Positions 55,171 through 64,000 of a DNA stretch of 64,000 nt are shown here, piece by piece. How positions within the stretch are numbered: the stretch's first letter is position 1; each line of letters begins with the position of its first letter. The position numbers and the translations under genes were made by a program. Source of the DNA: Rhodococcus sp. Leaf278 (GTDB taxonomy: Bacteria > Actinomycetota > Actinomycetes > Mycobacteriales > Mycobacteriaceae); contig NZ_LMRR01000001.1 of the NCBI RefSeq assembly GCF_001426085.1, forward strand, positions 435,539 through 499,538, in the 5' to 3' direction. A model generated the notes under the pieces. It was not told where the DNA came from, did no database searches, and was given only the letters and a program-made list of their open reading frames with translations.

Positions 55171-56079
55171 GCCGTCGTTCGTCGAGGCCCTGACCTTGCG
55201 GCCCAGATACGCGCCCATGTGCTGGACGGCCTGAGCTGCCTCCCGCAGAATCGACGCCTGCAGATGAGCAACGTGCCAGAGCTTCTTGTACTCGACGTGT
55301 TCGAGTTCTGCTCCGGACAGGCGCAGCTTGTCCGCGAACGCGGTGATCTGTGCGTACAGGACCTCGTCGGTGCCGACGTGCATGACGATCGGCGGCAGGC
55401 CGTCCAGGTTTCCCAAGAGCGGCGCGAAGCCCTGATCCAGCGGATCGCCCGCACCCAGGTAGGCGTCGGCCGAGCTGTAGGACCAGCCGGTGTTGACCAC
55501 CAGATCGCGGTCCTTGGGAGCGTCCCGAGAACCGGGATCGACCCACGGCGAGATCAACCCGAGGGCGGCCGGGCTCATTCCGTCGTCCACCAGACGACGG
55601 GCGGTAGCCACCGTCAGACCGCCGCCGGCCGAATCGCCCGCGATGGCGATGCGATCGGCGGTGAAACCGTGTGATCGGACCAGCTCACGGAACGCGGCCA
55701 CGGCATCGTCGAGGGCGGCCGGGTACGGGTTTTCCGGGGCCAACCGATAATCGAGCACGTAGACGGCACTCGCCGATTCCCGGGCCAGGTGCGCGGCCAA
55801 GGAGCGGTGCGTGTTGATCGATCCGATCGTGTATGCGCCGCCGTGCAGATACAGAATCGCGGTGTCGCGTTCGGTCGCACCGACGGTGACCCGCTCGGCT
55901 TTGCGGCCCGCGAGCGTCATCTTCTGCGCGACGGTTCCGTGCGGAAGCGTCTGCGCCGGAGCCGCGGCCTCGAGCAAGCGGCGCTGCATCCGAAACGACA
56001 ACCGTGGGTTGAGGGCGGCTCGGTAGAACGGCTTCAGCGCTGCCGCAACGATGGGCAGGGGAACGTAGAAAGATTTCAT
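55126..56079 (-). CDS. Alpha/beta hydrolase, hormone-sensitive-lipase family
   Basis: Esterase of 317 residues. LYLHGGAYTIGS holds the oxyanion HGG motif and AIAGDSAGGGLTV the nucleophile serine; the acid and base are expected near VGTDEVLY and LWHVAHL. Directly downstream of an SDR and a Baeyer-Villiger monooxygenase, where it could hydrolyse the ester or lactone made by that enzyme. Probably cytosolic. Confidence 0.9.
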   Translation of the reverse strand: MKSFYVPLPIVAAALKPFYRAALNPRLSFRMQRRLLEAAAPAQTLPHGTVAQKMTLAGRKAERVTVGATERDTAILYLHGGAYTIGSINTHRSLAAHLARESASAVYVLDYRLAPENPYPAALDDAVAAFRELVRSHGFTADRIAIAGDSAGGGLTVATARRLVDDGMSPAALGLISPWVDPGSRDAPKDRDLVVNTGWSYSSADAYLGAGDPLDQGFAPLLGNLDGLPPIVMHVGTDEVLYAQITAFADKLRLSGAELEHVEYKKLWHVAHLQASILREAAQAVQHMGAYLGRKVRASTNDGSQVVLTEPAASDIA

Positions 56080-56092
56080 GGTCGGTGCTCGC

Positions 56093-56926
56093 CTACTTCT
56101 TCGTTCGCGGCAGCGCGCGCTTGGACACTGCGGCGATCAGGCCCTGGTAGCGCGAACCGGTGATGCGCTGCAGCAGATCCAGGGCAATGGCGTCGGAGCC
56201 GATGAGTACTCGGCCCTTGCCCTTCTCCACGCCCTTGAGGATCGTTTTGGCCGCATCGATCGGGGTGGCCTTGGCGAGCTTGGTATCGAAGAACTTGGCG
56301 AAATCGGCCTGGTCGTAGTTCTCCGCGACGGTCGCGTTGCGGGCGATTGCGGTCTTGATGCCACCGGGGTGCACCACGGTCACCTTCACCGGAGCCTTGG
56401 AGATCAGCATCTCGATGCGCAGGGATTCGCTGAACCCGCGAACGGCGAACTTCGCCGCGTTGTACGCCGACTGTGAAGGGATGGCCAGCAGGCCGAAGAG
56501 GCTGGAAATGTTGATGATGTGGCCGTCGCCGGAGGCCTGGATGTGCGGTAGGAAAGCCTTGGTGCCGTTGACAACTCCCCAGAAATCGACGTCGACGATG
56601 CGCTCGATGTCCTTGAACGAGGACTTGTCGACGTCGCCGTGGTACGCAATACCGGCGTTGTTGTAGATCTGATTGACCTTGCCGAAATGCGCAACGACGG
56701 CCTCGGCGTAGTCCAGCACGGTCTCGCGCTGGGAGACATCCAAGAAATCCGACTTGACCTCGGCACCCAATGCTTCGACGCGTCGGACCGTCTCGTCGAG
56801 TCCGGCGGTGTCGACGTCGGACAGTGCCAACTTCGCTCCTCGCCCGGCCAGCTCGAGAGCCAGTGCCCGGCCGATGCCCGAACCCGCGCCGGTGACGACG
56901 GCTACCTTGCCAGTGAATGTGCTCAT
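56093..56926 (-). CDS. Short-chain dehydrogenase/reductase
   Basis: Classical SDR of 277 residues. VTGAGSGIGRALALELAGRG is the cofactor motif, NNAG and YNAAK the active-site elements. It starts 4 bp inside the monooxygenase stop, so they are coupled. Could oxidise the alcohol that feeds or leaves the monooxygenase step. Confidence 0.92.
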   Translation of the reverse strand: MSTFTGKVAVVTGAGSGIGRALALELAGRGAKLALSDVDTAGLDETVRRVEALGAEVKSDFLDVSQRETVLDYAEAVVAHFGKVNQIYNNAGIAYHGDVDKSSFKDIERIVDVDFWGVVNGTKAFLPHIQASGDGHIINISSLFGLLAIPSQSAYNAAKFAVRGFSESLRIEMLISKAPVKVTVVHPGGIKTAIARNATVAENYDQADFAKFFDTKLAKATPIDAAKTILKGVEKGKGRVLIGSDAIALDLLQRITGSRYQGLIAAVSKRALPRTKK

Positions 56927-58491
56927 CGAGCGGCCACCTTGTCTGTGTTGTTGCCCGCGGTCTTCGCCGAGGTTCCGGAAGTGATGTCTGCGTTGGCGAC
57001 GCTACGGTACGCATCGAGATCGAACTGCTTGGTGATTCTGCGGAACTCGAAAGTGAAGCCCGGCCACAGTGTCGTGTTGTTGCCGTGCTTGTCGAGGTAC
57101 CAGCTTGCGCAGCCGCCGTTCATCCACACACTCTTGGACAGCTGGTCCTGCAGGGTCACGTTGTACTCGTCCTGCACGTCCTTGCGCACCTCGATCACGC
57201 CGATGTCGTGCTTGTCGATGGTGTTCAACGCGTCGACCAGGTAGTTGATCTGCGATTCGATCATGAAGACCATCGAGGTGTGCCCGAGGCCCGTGTTGGG
57301 GCCCACCAGGAAGAACATGTTGGGGAAGTTCGCGACGGCCGCGCCCTTGTAGCCCTGCTGGCCACCGTCTTCGAAGGTGTCGGCCAGTGTGCGACCGTCC
57401 TTGCCGACGATGCCTTTGTAGGCAGGCGAATCGGTGACGTGGAAGCCGGTGGCGACGACGAGTGCGTCGATCGGCCGCTCGGTGCCGTCCTTGGTCACGA
57501 TGGATCCTTTGCGGACCTCCGCGATGCCGTCGGTGACGAGATCGACGTTGCTTTGGGCAAGAGCGGGGTAGTACGCGTTCGAGATCAGCATGCGCTTGCA
57601 GCCGATACGGAAGTTCGGCGTCACCTTCGCGCGCAGCGCCTTGTCCTTGATCTGGGTACGCAGGTGATTCTCCGCCGCCCACTGCAGGGGCTTCATGAAC
57701 GCCTGCGCCTTGGCCAGTCCGACGACCTGAGTCTCACGCATCGCGTAGATGCCGGCGCGAGAGAGGCGCTGGAAGCCGGGCACGTGCTTGAAGGCGAAGC
57801 GCTCGAGCTTGGTGTACGGGCGATCGGCGCGGGGAAGGATCCACGGTGCCGTGCGCTGATACACGTCGAGGTGCTCCACCTGGCCCGCGATGGCGGGCAC
57901 GATCTGGATTGCCGACGCGCCGGTGCCGATGACGGCGACGCGCTTGCCTGCGAGCGACACGTCGTGATTCCACTGCGCCGAGTGGAAGACGTCACCCTCG
58001 AAGTCGTGAATGCCCTTGATGTCGGGCAGGTTCGGCTCGCACAGTGCACCGACGGCCGAGACGACGATCTTCGCGGTGTAGTTGCCCGAGGTGGTCTCGA
58101 TGTCCCAGCGGTTGGACTCGGCGTTCCAGCGAGCCGAGGTCACGTCCGTGCCGAACACGTGCTTGTCCATGACGCCGTACTTGCGCGCCACCCCGGCGAT
58201 GTACTTCTGGATCTCGGGCTGCGTGGAGAACGACCGGGTCCAGTCCGGATTCAGCGCGAACGAGTACGAGTACAGGTGCGACGGCACGTCGCAGGCGGCA
58301 CCGGGGTAGGTGTTGTCGCGCCAGGTGCCGCCGACGTCGTGGCCGCGTTCGATGACGACGAAGTCCTTCTTGCCTGCCTTCGTCAGCTTGATTGCGGCAC
58401 CGAGGCCGGCGAATCCGCTGCCGATGATCAGCGTATCGACGTGACGCGGCGTCGTTGCACGGTCCGAAGTGTCTGTTACGGGAAGACTCAT
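56923..58491 (-). CDS. Baeyer-Villiger-type flavin monooxygenase
   Basis: FAD- and NADPH-binding monooxygenase of 522 residues. First Rossmann motif GSGFAGLG near residues 24-31, second GTGASAIQ near 191-198, and between them the fingerprint F-x-G-x3-H-x3-W as FEGDVFHSAQW. It probably converts a ketone to an ester or lactone using NADPH and O2. Substrate unknown. Divergent from a TetR gene with an 18-bp palindrome between. Confidence 0.92.
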   Translation of the reverse strand: MSLPVTDTSDRATTPRHVDTLIIGSGFAGLGAAIKLTKAGKKDFVVIERGHDVGGTWRDNTYPGAACDVPSHLYSYSFALNPDWTRSFSTQPEIQKYIAGVARKYGVMDKHVFGTDVTSARWNAESNRWDIETTSGNYTAKIVVSAVGALCEPNLPDIKGIHDFEGDVFHSAQWNHDVSLAGKRVAVIGTGASAIQIVPAIAGQVEHLDVYQRTAPWILPRADRPYTKLERFAFKHVPGFQRLSRAGIYAMRETQVVGLAKAQAFMKPLQWAAENHLRTQIKDKALRAKVTPNFRIGCKRMLISNAYYPALAQSNVDLVTDGIAEVRKGSIVTKDGTERPIDALVVATGFHVTDSPAYKGIVGKDGRTLADTFEDGGQQGYKGAAVANFPNMFFLVGPNTGLGHTSMVFMIESQINYLVDALNTIDKHDIGVIEVRKDVQDEYNVTLQDQLSKSVWMNGGCASWYLDKHGNNTTLWPGFTFEFRRITKQFDLDAYRSVANADITSGTSAKTAGNNTDKVAAR

Positions 58492-58521
58492 GTAGGGGAG
58501 CGTAGAAGCTTATTGAGTGTG

Positions 58522-58539
58522 AGTCAATAGTTATTGACT
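58522..58539. promoter_or_regulatory. TetR operator between monooxygenase and regulator
   Basis: AGTCAATAGTTATTGACT is a perfect palindrome with 8-bp arms. It lies 21 bp before tetR and 30 bp before the monooxygenase gene, a position to control both. Confidence 0.75.
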
Positions 58540-58560
58540 AATATTCAGTAGGGTGGTTGC

Positions 58561-59205
58561 ATGGCGATCGTGAACAGCCCTGGCGCGACGACGAAGAGGA
58601 CCAGACTCAGTCCCGAGCAACGCCGAGCTCAGCTGATCGAGCTCGGCACCGAGATGCTCGCCGACCGGCCACTCGAACAGATCTCCGTCGAGGACATCGC
58701 AGACCAAGCAGGAGTTTCGCGAGGCCTACTGTTCCACTATTTTTCGTCGAAGCAGGAGTTTCACCTCGAAATCGTTCGCGAGGCCTCCCGATCGATGATC
58801 GAACGCACCGCACCTGACCCCGGCCTCGAACCCTTCGAGATTCTCCGCGACTCCATCGCCAACTACGTCGACTACGTCACCGAGAAGCGCGACACCTTCA
58901 TCTCCCTGCTCCGGGGCACCGCGAGCGGAGACCCTCTGATGCGCGAGGTGTTCGAGCAGACCCGCACCACCATGGCCGAGCGCACCCTCGTCCAACTCGC
59001 CAACCTCGACATGGAGGTGACCCCCACCATCGACCTCGCCGTCCGTGGCTGGATCGCTTTCGTGGAGGAAGCAACCATCACCTGGCTGCGGGATCCCCAC
59101 ATCAGTCGTGACGAACTCATCGACCTCAATGTCAACGCTCTGCCTGCCGTCGCCCTGGCGCCGAGCATGATCTCCGCAATCCTGGGTGGCGACACGGACG
59201 CCTGA
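58561..59205 (+). CDS. TetR-family transcriptional regulator
   Basis: Regulator of 214 residues with a TetR N-terminal helix-turn-helix: LIELGTEMLADRPLEQISVEDIADQAGVSRGLLFHYFSSKQEF (about residues 21-63). The C-terminal ligand domain is ordinary. Divergent from the monooxygenase-SDR-hydrolase operon, so it most likely represses that operon until a substrate binds. Confidence 0.93.
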   Translation: MAIVNSPGATTKRTRLSPEQRRAQLIELGTEMLADRPLEQISVEDIADQAGVSRGLLFHYFSSKQEFHLEIVREASRSMIERTAPDPGLEPFEILRDSIANYVDYVTEKRDTFISLLRGTASGDPLMREVFEQTRTTMAERTLVQLANLDMEVTPTIDLAVRGWIAFVEEATITWLRDPHISRDELIDLNVNALPAVALAPSMISAILGGDTDA

Positions 59206-59273
59206 TCGCGTCCCGCACGCCCCTGCTGCATGCCCCCCGTTGGACCATCCCCGGTTTGGACCGTCCCCGGTTT

Positions 59274-59324
59274 GGATCAATGTCCCTTTCTTGCAGTCTG
59301 ACTGACTGAATCTCGCATTCATCC
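59274..59324 (+). repeat. 51-bp palindrome-ended repeat, copy 2
   Basis: Matches copy 3 at 44 of 51 positions in the same orientation. Ends are GGATCAATG and CATTCATCC. Confidence 0.8.
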
Positions 59325-59347
59325 AGTCTGCCGCCGTGGCCCCAGCC

Positions 59348-59398
59348 GGATGAATGCGCCTTTGTTGCAGTCTGACCGACTGAATCTCACATTGATCC
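59348..59398 (+). repeat. 51-bp palindrome-ended repeat, copy 3
   Basis: The copy closest to a common form. Outer arms GGATGAATG and CATTGATCC; inner arms CAGTC and GACTG. Separated from copy 2 by 23 bp, in the same orientation. Confidence 0.85.
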
Positions 59399-59423
59399 CA
59401 AACCCGGGGCCCAGGAACGACAA

Positions 59424-59455
59424 CAGCGGCCCACTTCCGAAGAAGTGGGCCGCTG
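59424..59455. terminator. Terminator after kgd
   Basis: CAGCGGCCCACTTC pairs with GAAGTGGGCCGCTG (14 bp) with a CGAA loop, 16 bp from the kgd stop and facing the convergent tetR gene. Confidence 0.75.
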
Positions 59456-59471
59456 CTGTTACCGAACGTGT

Positions 59472-62400
59472 CTAGCCTTCGCCGACTGCGTTGAAGGCCT
59501 CGTCGATGATTTCGAGTTGCTCGACGGCGTGCACCTTGCTCGAGCCCGACGACGGTGCGGACATCGCGCGACGGGAGATGCGCTTGATGCCGACCAGCTT
59601 CTCGGGCATGAGCTCGGGCAGTGCGAGACCGAAGAACGGCCACGCACCCTGGTTCGCAGGCTCTTCCTGAACCCAACGGAATTCCGTTGCGTTCGGGTAG
59701 CTCTCGAGTGCTTCCCGGATCCGACGGACCGGCACGGGGTACAGCTGCTCGACGCGGACGATCGCGACGTCTTCGCGGTTGTCCTTCTGCTTGCGAGCGA
59801 GGAGCTCGTAGTAGAGCTTGCCGCTGACCATCAGCACTCGCTTGACCGCGCTGCGGTCGCCGGTGCCGGTGTCGTAGGTGGGCTCGTCGAACACCGAGTG
59901 GAACTTGCCGTCGGTGAAGTCCTCGATGTTGCTCACTGCTGCCTTGTTGCGCAGCATCGATTTCGGGGTGAAGACGATGAGCGGGCGACGAATGCCGTCG
60001 CGCGCGTGCCTGCGCAGCAGGTGGAAGTAGTTCGCGGGGGTCGAGGGGAGTGCGACGGTCATCGAGCCCTCGGCGCACAGCGTCAGGAAGCGTTCGATGC
60101 GTCCGGACGTGTGGTCGGGACCCTGGCCCTCGTGGCCGTGCGGCAGCAGCAGCACGACGTCGGAGAGCTGACCCCACTTGGCTTCACCGGACGAGATGAA
60201 CTCGTCGATGATGGACTGAGCGCCGTTGACGAAGTCGCCGAACTGCGCTTCCCACATCACCAGTGCGTCCGGGTTGCCCACGGAGTAGCCGTACTCGAAG
60301 CCGACGGCTGCGAACTCGCTCAATGCAGAGTCGTAGACCATGAATTTGCCGGGGTTGTCGCTGCCGATGTTCTGCAGCGGCGTGTATTCGGCACCGGTCT
60401 TGCGGTCGATGATCACCGAGTGTCGCTGGGTGAACGTGCCACGGCGGGTGTCCTGGCCGGAGAAGCGGATATTGCGTCCCTCGTCCACCAGCGATCCGAG
60501 TGCCAGCAGTTCGCCGAAGGCCCAGTCGACCTTGCCCTCGTGCGCCATTTCACGACGCTTCTCGAGCACCGGCTTCACGCGCGGGTGCACGTTGAATCCG
60601 TCGGGAACGTCGAGGTGCGCATCGCCGATGCGGTGCAGAACAGCTTTGTCGACGGCCGTGGTGAGCTTGGCCGGCAACTGCTGGTCGAGCTCGACCGATT
60701 CGCTGGGTTCCGGGGTGTACTTCTCGAGTTCGCGCACTTCGTTGAAGACGCGTTCGAGCTGGCCCTGGTAGTCGCGAAGTGCATCCTCGGCTTCCTTGAG
60801 CGAGATGTCTCCACGGCCGATGAGCGATTCGGTGTAGCTCTTGCGGACGCTGCGCTTGGTGTCGATCACGTCGTACATCGCCGGCTGGGTCATCGAGGGG
60901 TCGTCGCCCTCGTTGTGACCGCGACGGCGGTAGCAGATCATGTCGATGACGACGTCCTTGTGGAACTTCTGACGGAAGTCCACGGCCAGCTGAGCAACCC
61001 AGGCACAGGCCTCGGGGTCGTCGCCGTTGACGTGGAAGATCGGCGCAGCGATCATCTTGGCCACATCGGTGCAGTACTCGGACGAACGCGAGAACTCCGG
61101 TGACGTGGTGAAGCCGACCTGGTTGTTGACGACGATGTGCACTGTTCCGCCGGTGCGGTAGCCCCGCAGATCGGACAGGTTCAGTGTCTCGGCGACGACG
61201 CCCTGGCCGGCGAATGCGGCATCTCCGTGGAGCATCAGCGGCAGGACGGAGTAGCCACCCTGGCCGGTGCCCTTGTCCAGCAGGTCCTGCTTGGCGCGGA
61301 CGAGGCCTTCGAGAACAGGGTCGACGGCTTCGAGGTGCGACGGGTTCGCGGTGAGCGAGACCTTGATGTCGTTGTCCCCGAACATCTGGATGTACGTGCC
61401 CTCGGCACCGAGGTGGTACTTCACGTCGCCGGAGCCGTGTGCGGCAGCCGGGTTCATGTTGCCCTCGAACTCGGTGAAGATCTTCGAGTACGGCTTGCCG
61501 ACGATGTTGGCGAGCACATTGAGGCGGCCACGGTGAGGCATGCCGATGACGACCTCGTCGAGGGCGTACTCGGCACTCTGATCGATGACGGAGTCCATCA
61601 TCGGAATGACCGCTTCCGCGCCTTCGAGCGAGAAGCGCTTCTGCCCGACGTACTTGGTCTGCAGGAACGTCTCGAACGCCTCGGCCGCGTTGAGCTTGCT
61701 CAGGATGTACTTCTGTTGCGCCACAGTCGGTTTGACGTGTTTTGCCTCGACACGCTCCTGCAGCCACGAAACCTGCTCGGTCTCGAGGATGTGGGTGTAC
61801 TCGACGCCGACGTGGCGGCAGTACGAGTCGCGCAGCACGCTGAGGACGTCGCGCAGCTTCATCTTGTCCCGGCCGTGGAATCCGCCGACCTTGAACTCGC
61901 GGTCGAGGTCCCACAGCGTCAGGTCGTGGCTGATCACGTCGAGGTCCGGATGCATCCGGAACTTGTCCTTGGTGAACTGCAACGGGTCGGTGTCCGCCAT
62001 CAGGTGACCGCGGTTGCGGTACGCCGCGATGAGCTCGAGCACGCGGGTGTTCTTGTCGACCGTGCCCTCGGGCAGATCCTTGCGCCAGCGGATGGGCTCG
62101 TACGGAATCTTGAGCGAATGGAACAGCTCGTCGTAGAACTCGTCGCTGATCAGCAGGTTGTGGATCGTCTTGAGGAAGTCACCCGACTCCGCACCTTGAA
62201 TGATGCGGTGGTCGTACGTAGAGGTGAGCGTCATGAGCTTGCCGACGCCGAACTCGGCGAGACGCTCGTCGCTGGCACCCTGGAACTCTGCCGGGTACTC
62301 CATTGCTCCGGCACCGATGATGGCACCCTGGCCGTTCATCAGACGCGGCACCGAGTGCACGGTTCCGATTCCGCCGGGGTTGGTCAGCGAGATGGTGACG

Positions 62401-63293
62401 CCCTGGAAGTCCTCACCGGTGAGCTTGCCGTCGCGGGCGCGCCGGACGATGTCCTCGTACGCGTTGTAGAACTGCGTGAACGTGAAGTCCTGCGTGTTCT
62501 TGATGGCGGCGACGACGAGCGAGCGGTTGCCGTCCTTGCCGGGCAGGTCGATCGCGAGGCCGAGATTGATTGCAGCCGGAGTGACGGCGTTCGGCTTGCC
62601 GTCGACCTCGGCGAAGTGGCGGTTCATGTTCGGGAACGCCTTGACGGCTTGCACGATGGCGTAGCCGAGCAGGTGAGTGAACGAGATCTTGCCGCCGCGC
62701 GTGCGGGCGAGGTGATTGTTGATGACGAGACGGTTGTCCACCATCAACTTCGCCGGAATCGCACGCACACTGGTTGCGGTCGGAATCTGCAACGAGGCCG
62801 ACATGTTCTTCGCTACCGCTGCTGCTGCGCCGCGCAGGATCTTGCTCGACTCTTCACCGAATTCGGCTGCTGCCGGGGCCGATTTTGCGGGAGCGGACTT
62901 CTTCTCGGCCGGCTTTGCCGCGGCGGCCGGCTTCGCAGGCTCGGCCTTGGGAGCGGCGGCTTTCGGGGCAGCCTTGGGAGCTGCGGCCTTCTGAGCGTCG
63001 GCTTTGGGAGCGGTGTCCTTCTGCGGAGCCGAGGCGGCAGGCTTGGCAGGAGGCGCGGGTGCTGCGGGGGGAGCGGACTTTGCCGAACTACCGTTCGAGG
63101 CTGCGCCGTTGCCGTTACCGGACGCACCGTTGGAGCTGCCGGCGGTCTCGTCGGTCACGGCCTCGGGGTCGTAACCGCTGAGGAACTCGTGCCAGCTTGC
63201 GTCGACGGAAGCAGGGTCTTGCTTGAATCGCTGGTACATCTCGTCGACCAGCCATTGATTTTGTCCGAATTGGGTAGTAGAGCTGCTGCTCAC
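59472..63293 (-). CDS. kgd: Multifunctional 2-oxoglutarate metabolism enzyme (Kgd/OdhA)
   Basis: Protein of 1273 residues fusing E2 and E1 parts of the 2-oxoglutarate complex. An N-terminal helical cap (1-45), an Ala/Pro/Lys-rich linker (about 50-130), an acyltransferase (CAT-fold) domain (about 135-390), and the thiamine-diphosphate E1 domain (about 400-1273; [43 protein letters not shown]). It lacks a lipoyl domain, so lipoyl groups come from AceF. It acts as decarboxylase, 2-hydroxy-3-oxoadipate synthase and dehydrogenase E1, and is controlled by GarA in relatives. GTG start at 63293; TAGCCT about 60 bp upstream may be the -10. Confidence 0.96.
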   Translation of the reverse strand: MSSSSTTQFGQNQWLVDEMYQRFKQDPASVDASWHEFLSGYDPEAVTDETAGSSNGASGNGNGAASNGSSAKSAPPAAPAPPAKPAASAPQKDTAPKADAQKAAAPKAAPKAAAPKAEPAKPAAAAKPAEKKSAPAKSAPAAAEFGEESSKILRGAAAAVAKNMSASLQIPTATSVRAIPAKLMVDNRLVINNHLARTRGGKISFTHLLGYAIVQAVKAFPNMNRHFAEVDGKPNAVTPAAINLGLAIDLPGKDGNRSLVVAAIKNTQDFTFTQFYNAYEDIVRRARDGKLTGEDFQGVTISLTNPGGIGTVHSVPRLMNGQGAIIGAGAMEYPAEFQGASDERLAEFGVGKLMTLTSTYDHRIIQGAESGDFLKTIHNLLISDEFYDELFHSLKIPYEPIRWRKDLPEGTVDKNTRVLELIAAYRNRGHLMADTDPLQFTKDKFRMHPDLDVISHDLTLWDLDREFKVGGFHGRDKMKLRDVLSVLRDSYCRHVGVEYTHILETEQVSWLQERVEAKHVKPTVAQQKYILSKLNAAEAFETFLQTKYVGQKRFSLEGAEAVIPMMDSVIDQSAEYALDEVVIGMPHRGRLNVLANIVGKPYSKIFTEFEGNMNPAAAHGSGDVKYHLGAEGTYIQMFGDNDIKVSLTANPSHLEAVDPVLEGLVRAKQDLLDKGTGQGGYSVLPLMLHGDAAFAGQGVVAETLNLSDLRGYRTGGTVHIVVNNQVGFTTSPEFSRSSEYCTDVAKMIAAPIFHVNGDDPEACAWVAQLAVDFRQKFHKDVVIDMICYRRRGHNEGDDPSMTQPAMYDVIDTKRSVRKSYTESLIGRGDISLKEAEDALRDYQGQLERVFNEVRELEKYTPEPSESVELDQQLPAKLTTAVDKAVLHRIGDAHLDVPDGFNVHPRVKPVLEKRREMAHEGKVDWAFGELLALGSLVDEGRNIRFSGQDTRRGTFTQRHSVIIDRKTGAEYTPLQNIGSDNPGKFMVYDSALSEFAAVGFEYGYSVGNPDALVMWEAQFGDFVNGAQSIIDEFISSGEAKWGQLSDVVLLLPHGHEGQGPDHTSGRIERFLTLCAEGSMTVALPSTPANYFHLLRRHARDGIRRPLIVFTPKSMLRNKAAVSNIEDFTDGKFHSVFDEPTYDTGTGDRSAVKRVLMVSGKLYYELLARKQKDNREDVAIVRVEQLYPVPVRRIREALESYPNATEFRWVQEEPANQGAWPFFGLALPELMPEKLVGIKRISRRAMSAPSSGSSKVHAVEQLEIIDEAFNAVGEG

Positions 63294-63403
63294 GGCAGTA
63301 GTTCGCCTCGTTTCTGTCTTCGTTCCCGTTCAGCGCGCGTACGACTCCAGGCTAGACCTTTGGTCCAGCTCACGTGCGCCCGGGACGTAGCTGTGATATG
63401 TAC

Positions 63404-64000
63404 TCACCGGTAACCATCGGCCTCGTTGCCGATGGCTCCTTGGACTATCGAATTATTCCCCCGGTTCGTTTCCGCCGCAGTCCACAACCGAGCGTAGAAA
63501 CCGCCCCGGTCGCGAAGTTCCGAATGGCGTCCGGTCTCCACGATACGTCCGCCGTCCACCACGACGATCAGATCTGCCCGTGCTGCGGTCGCCAAACGGT
63601 GCGCGACCACCACTGCGGTGCGGGTGCGAACGACCGCATCGCTGGCTGCGAGGACGGTGCGTTCGGTGGCCGGATCGAGCGTGGCGGTCGCCTCGTCGAG
63701 GAGAAGCAGATCGGGGTCGACCAGTTCGGCCCGTGCCAGCGCGATCAGTTGTCGTTGGCCTGCGGAAAGCCCCTGACCGCGCTCTCCGACGGGTTGGTTC
63801 ATACCGCCGCGAAGTGCAGCGATGGTGGTCAGGGCACCCACCGAGCGAGCCGCGTTCTCGATGTCGGCGCGGCTGGCGTCGGGTCTGCCGTAGGCGATGT
63901 TCGATGCCACGGTTCCGGTGAACAGGTGCGCTTCCTGCGGTACGACGCCCAGTCGTTGTCGATAATCGGAGAGTCGATAGTCGCGCAGGTCGTTGCCCCC
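63404..64000 (-). CDS. ABC exporter ATPase domain (3' end only)
   Basis: The frame is open to the window edge and gives the last 198 residues of an ABC exporter of the fused membrane-ATPase type. Visible: DLRDY, Q-loop LGVVPQEAHLF, signature LSAGQRQL, Walker B LLLLDEATATLD, and H-loop VVAHRLAT. Walker A and the membrane domain lie beyond the window. The signature has Ala for the usual Gly (LSAGQ), which is common in heterodimeric exporters. A partner half-transporter would be expected next door. Confidence 0.9.
   Translation of the reverse strand, partial: GGNDLRDYRLSDYRQRLGVVPQEAHLFTGTVASNIAYGRPDASRADIENAARSVGALTTIAALRGGMNQPVGERGQGLSAGQRQLIALARAELVDPDLLLLDEATATLDPATERTVLAASDAVVRTRTAVVVAHRLATAARADLIVVVDGGRIVETGRHSELRDRGGFYARLWTAAETNRGNNSIVQGAIGNEADGYR

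Noticed and set aside
56917..58530. 537-codon open frame on the plus strand
   Set aside because: Antisense to the Baeyer-Villiger monooxygenase, which has both Rossmann motifs and the fingerprint.
59445..61103. 552-codon open frame on the plus strand
   Set aside because: Antisense to the E1 domain of kgd.
61137..63413. 758-codon open frame on the plus strand
   Set aside because: Antisense to kgd; no recognisable motif and low-complexity Arg/Val composition.

Overview
The window is a single contiguous stretch of high-GC actinobacterial chromosome. It is almost certainly from Rhodococcus or a close mycolic-acid-producing relative. The evidence is GTG/TTG starts, 4-bp ATGA/GTGA overlaps between genes, and TANNNT -10 hexamers with leaderless starts. 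Several genes are typical of Mycobacteriales: gpgS, lpqY-sugABC, kgd, sigE-rseA-htrA-tatB and a DUF222/HNH protein of the 13E12 type. From memory, the gene order follows M. tuberculosis Rv1177 to Rv1248c (fdxC, dapC, fadD36, dapD, dapE, LOG pair, fadD6, folP2, gpgS, tag, DUF3117, glgA/glgC, sigE operon, mrp, MgtE-N/DUF1003, lpqY-sugABC, corA, kgd) with Rhodococcus-specific insertions. I see no IS element, prophage, CRISPR array, rRNA or tRNA.

Layout. 1-4.8 kb: ferredoxin, DapC aminotransferase, LysE exporter, acyl-CoA synthetase, SDR. 4.8-7.3 kb: a sulfur operon (OsmC-like protein, O-acetylhomoserine sulfhydrylase, CoA-binding protein) preceded by a leaderless cysteine-rich leader peptide, a likely cysteine-sensing attenuator. 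7.3-11.5 kb: SDR/MarR divergent pair with two operators, DUF1810, a type II lumazine synthase, a SnoaL-like protein and an SOS-boxed DUF222-HNH protein. 11.5-21.2 kb: dapD, dapE, two LOG-family proteins, fadD6, folP2, gpgS, a DivIVA-like protein, tag and DUF3117. 21.3-25.3 kb: rRNA methyltransferase, divergent glgA/glgC (glycogen and methylglucose polysaccharide precursors), O-methyltransferase. 25.5-28.6 kb: sigE-rseA-htrA-tatB envelope-stress block with an MprA-like box upstream. 28.7-36.7 kb: glutamine-type ABC importer, mrp, transglycosylase, DUF1003 with an MgtE-N/CBS protein, CitE-like lyase. 36.8-41.2 kb: LpqY-SugABC trehalose recycling. 41.2-49.1 kb: MFS pump, ParB-like protein with phosphoesterase, Sufu-domain protein, a lipase-fold protein lacking the nucleophile serine, corA, PHP phosphoesterase, MarC. 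49.3-55.2 kb: malic enzyme and an OpuC/ProU-type osmolyte importer with two divergent binding proteins. 55.1-59.2 kb: hydrolase, SDR, Baeyer-Villiger monooxygenase and a divergent TetR. 59.4-64 kb: kgd and the 3' part of an ABC exporter gene.

Besides genes, two short repeat families stand out. One is a 51-bp palindrome-ended intergenic repeat with three copies. The other is a hairpin element of about 55 bp with two copies in opposite orientation, whose stems differ by three compensated base pairs. No intergenic gap exceeds 300 bp.
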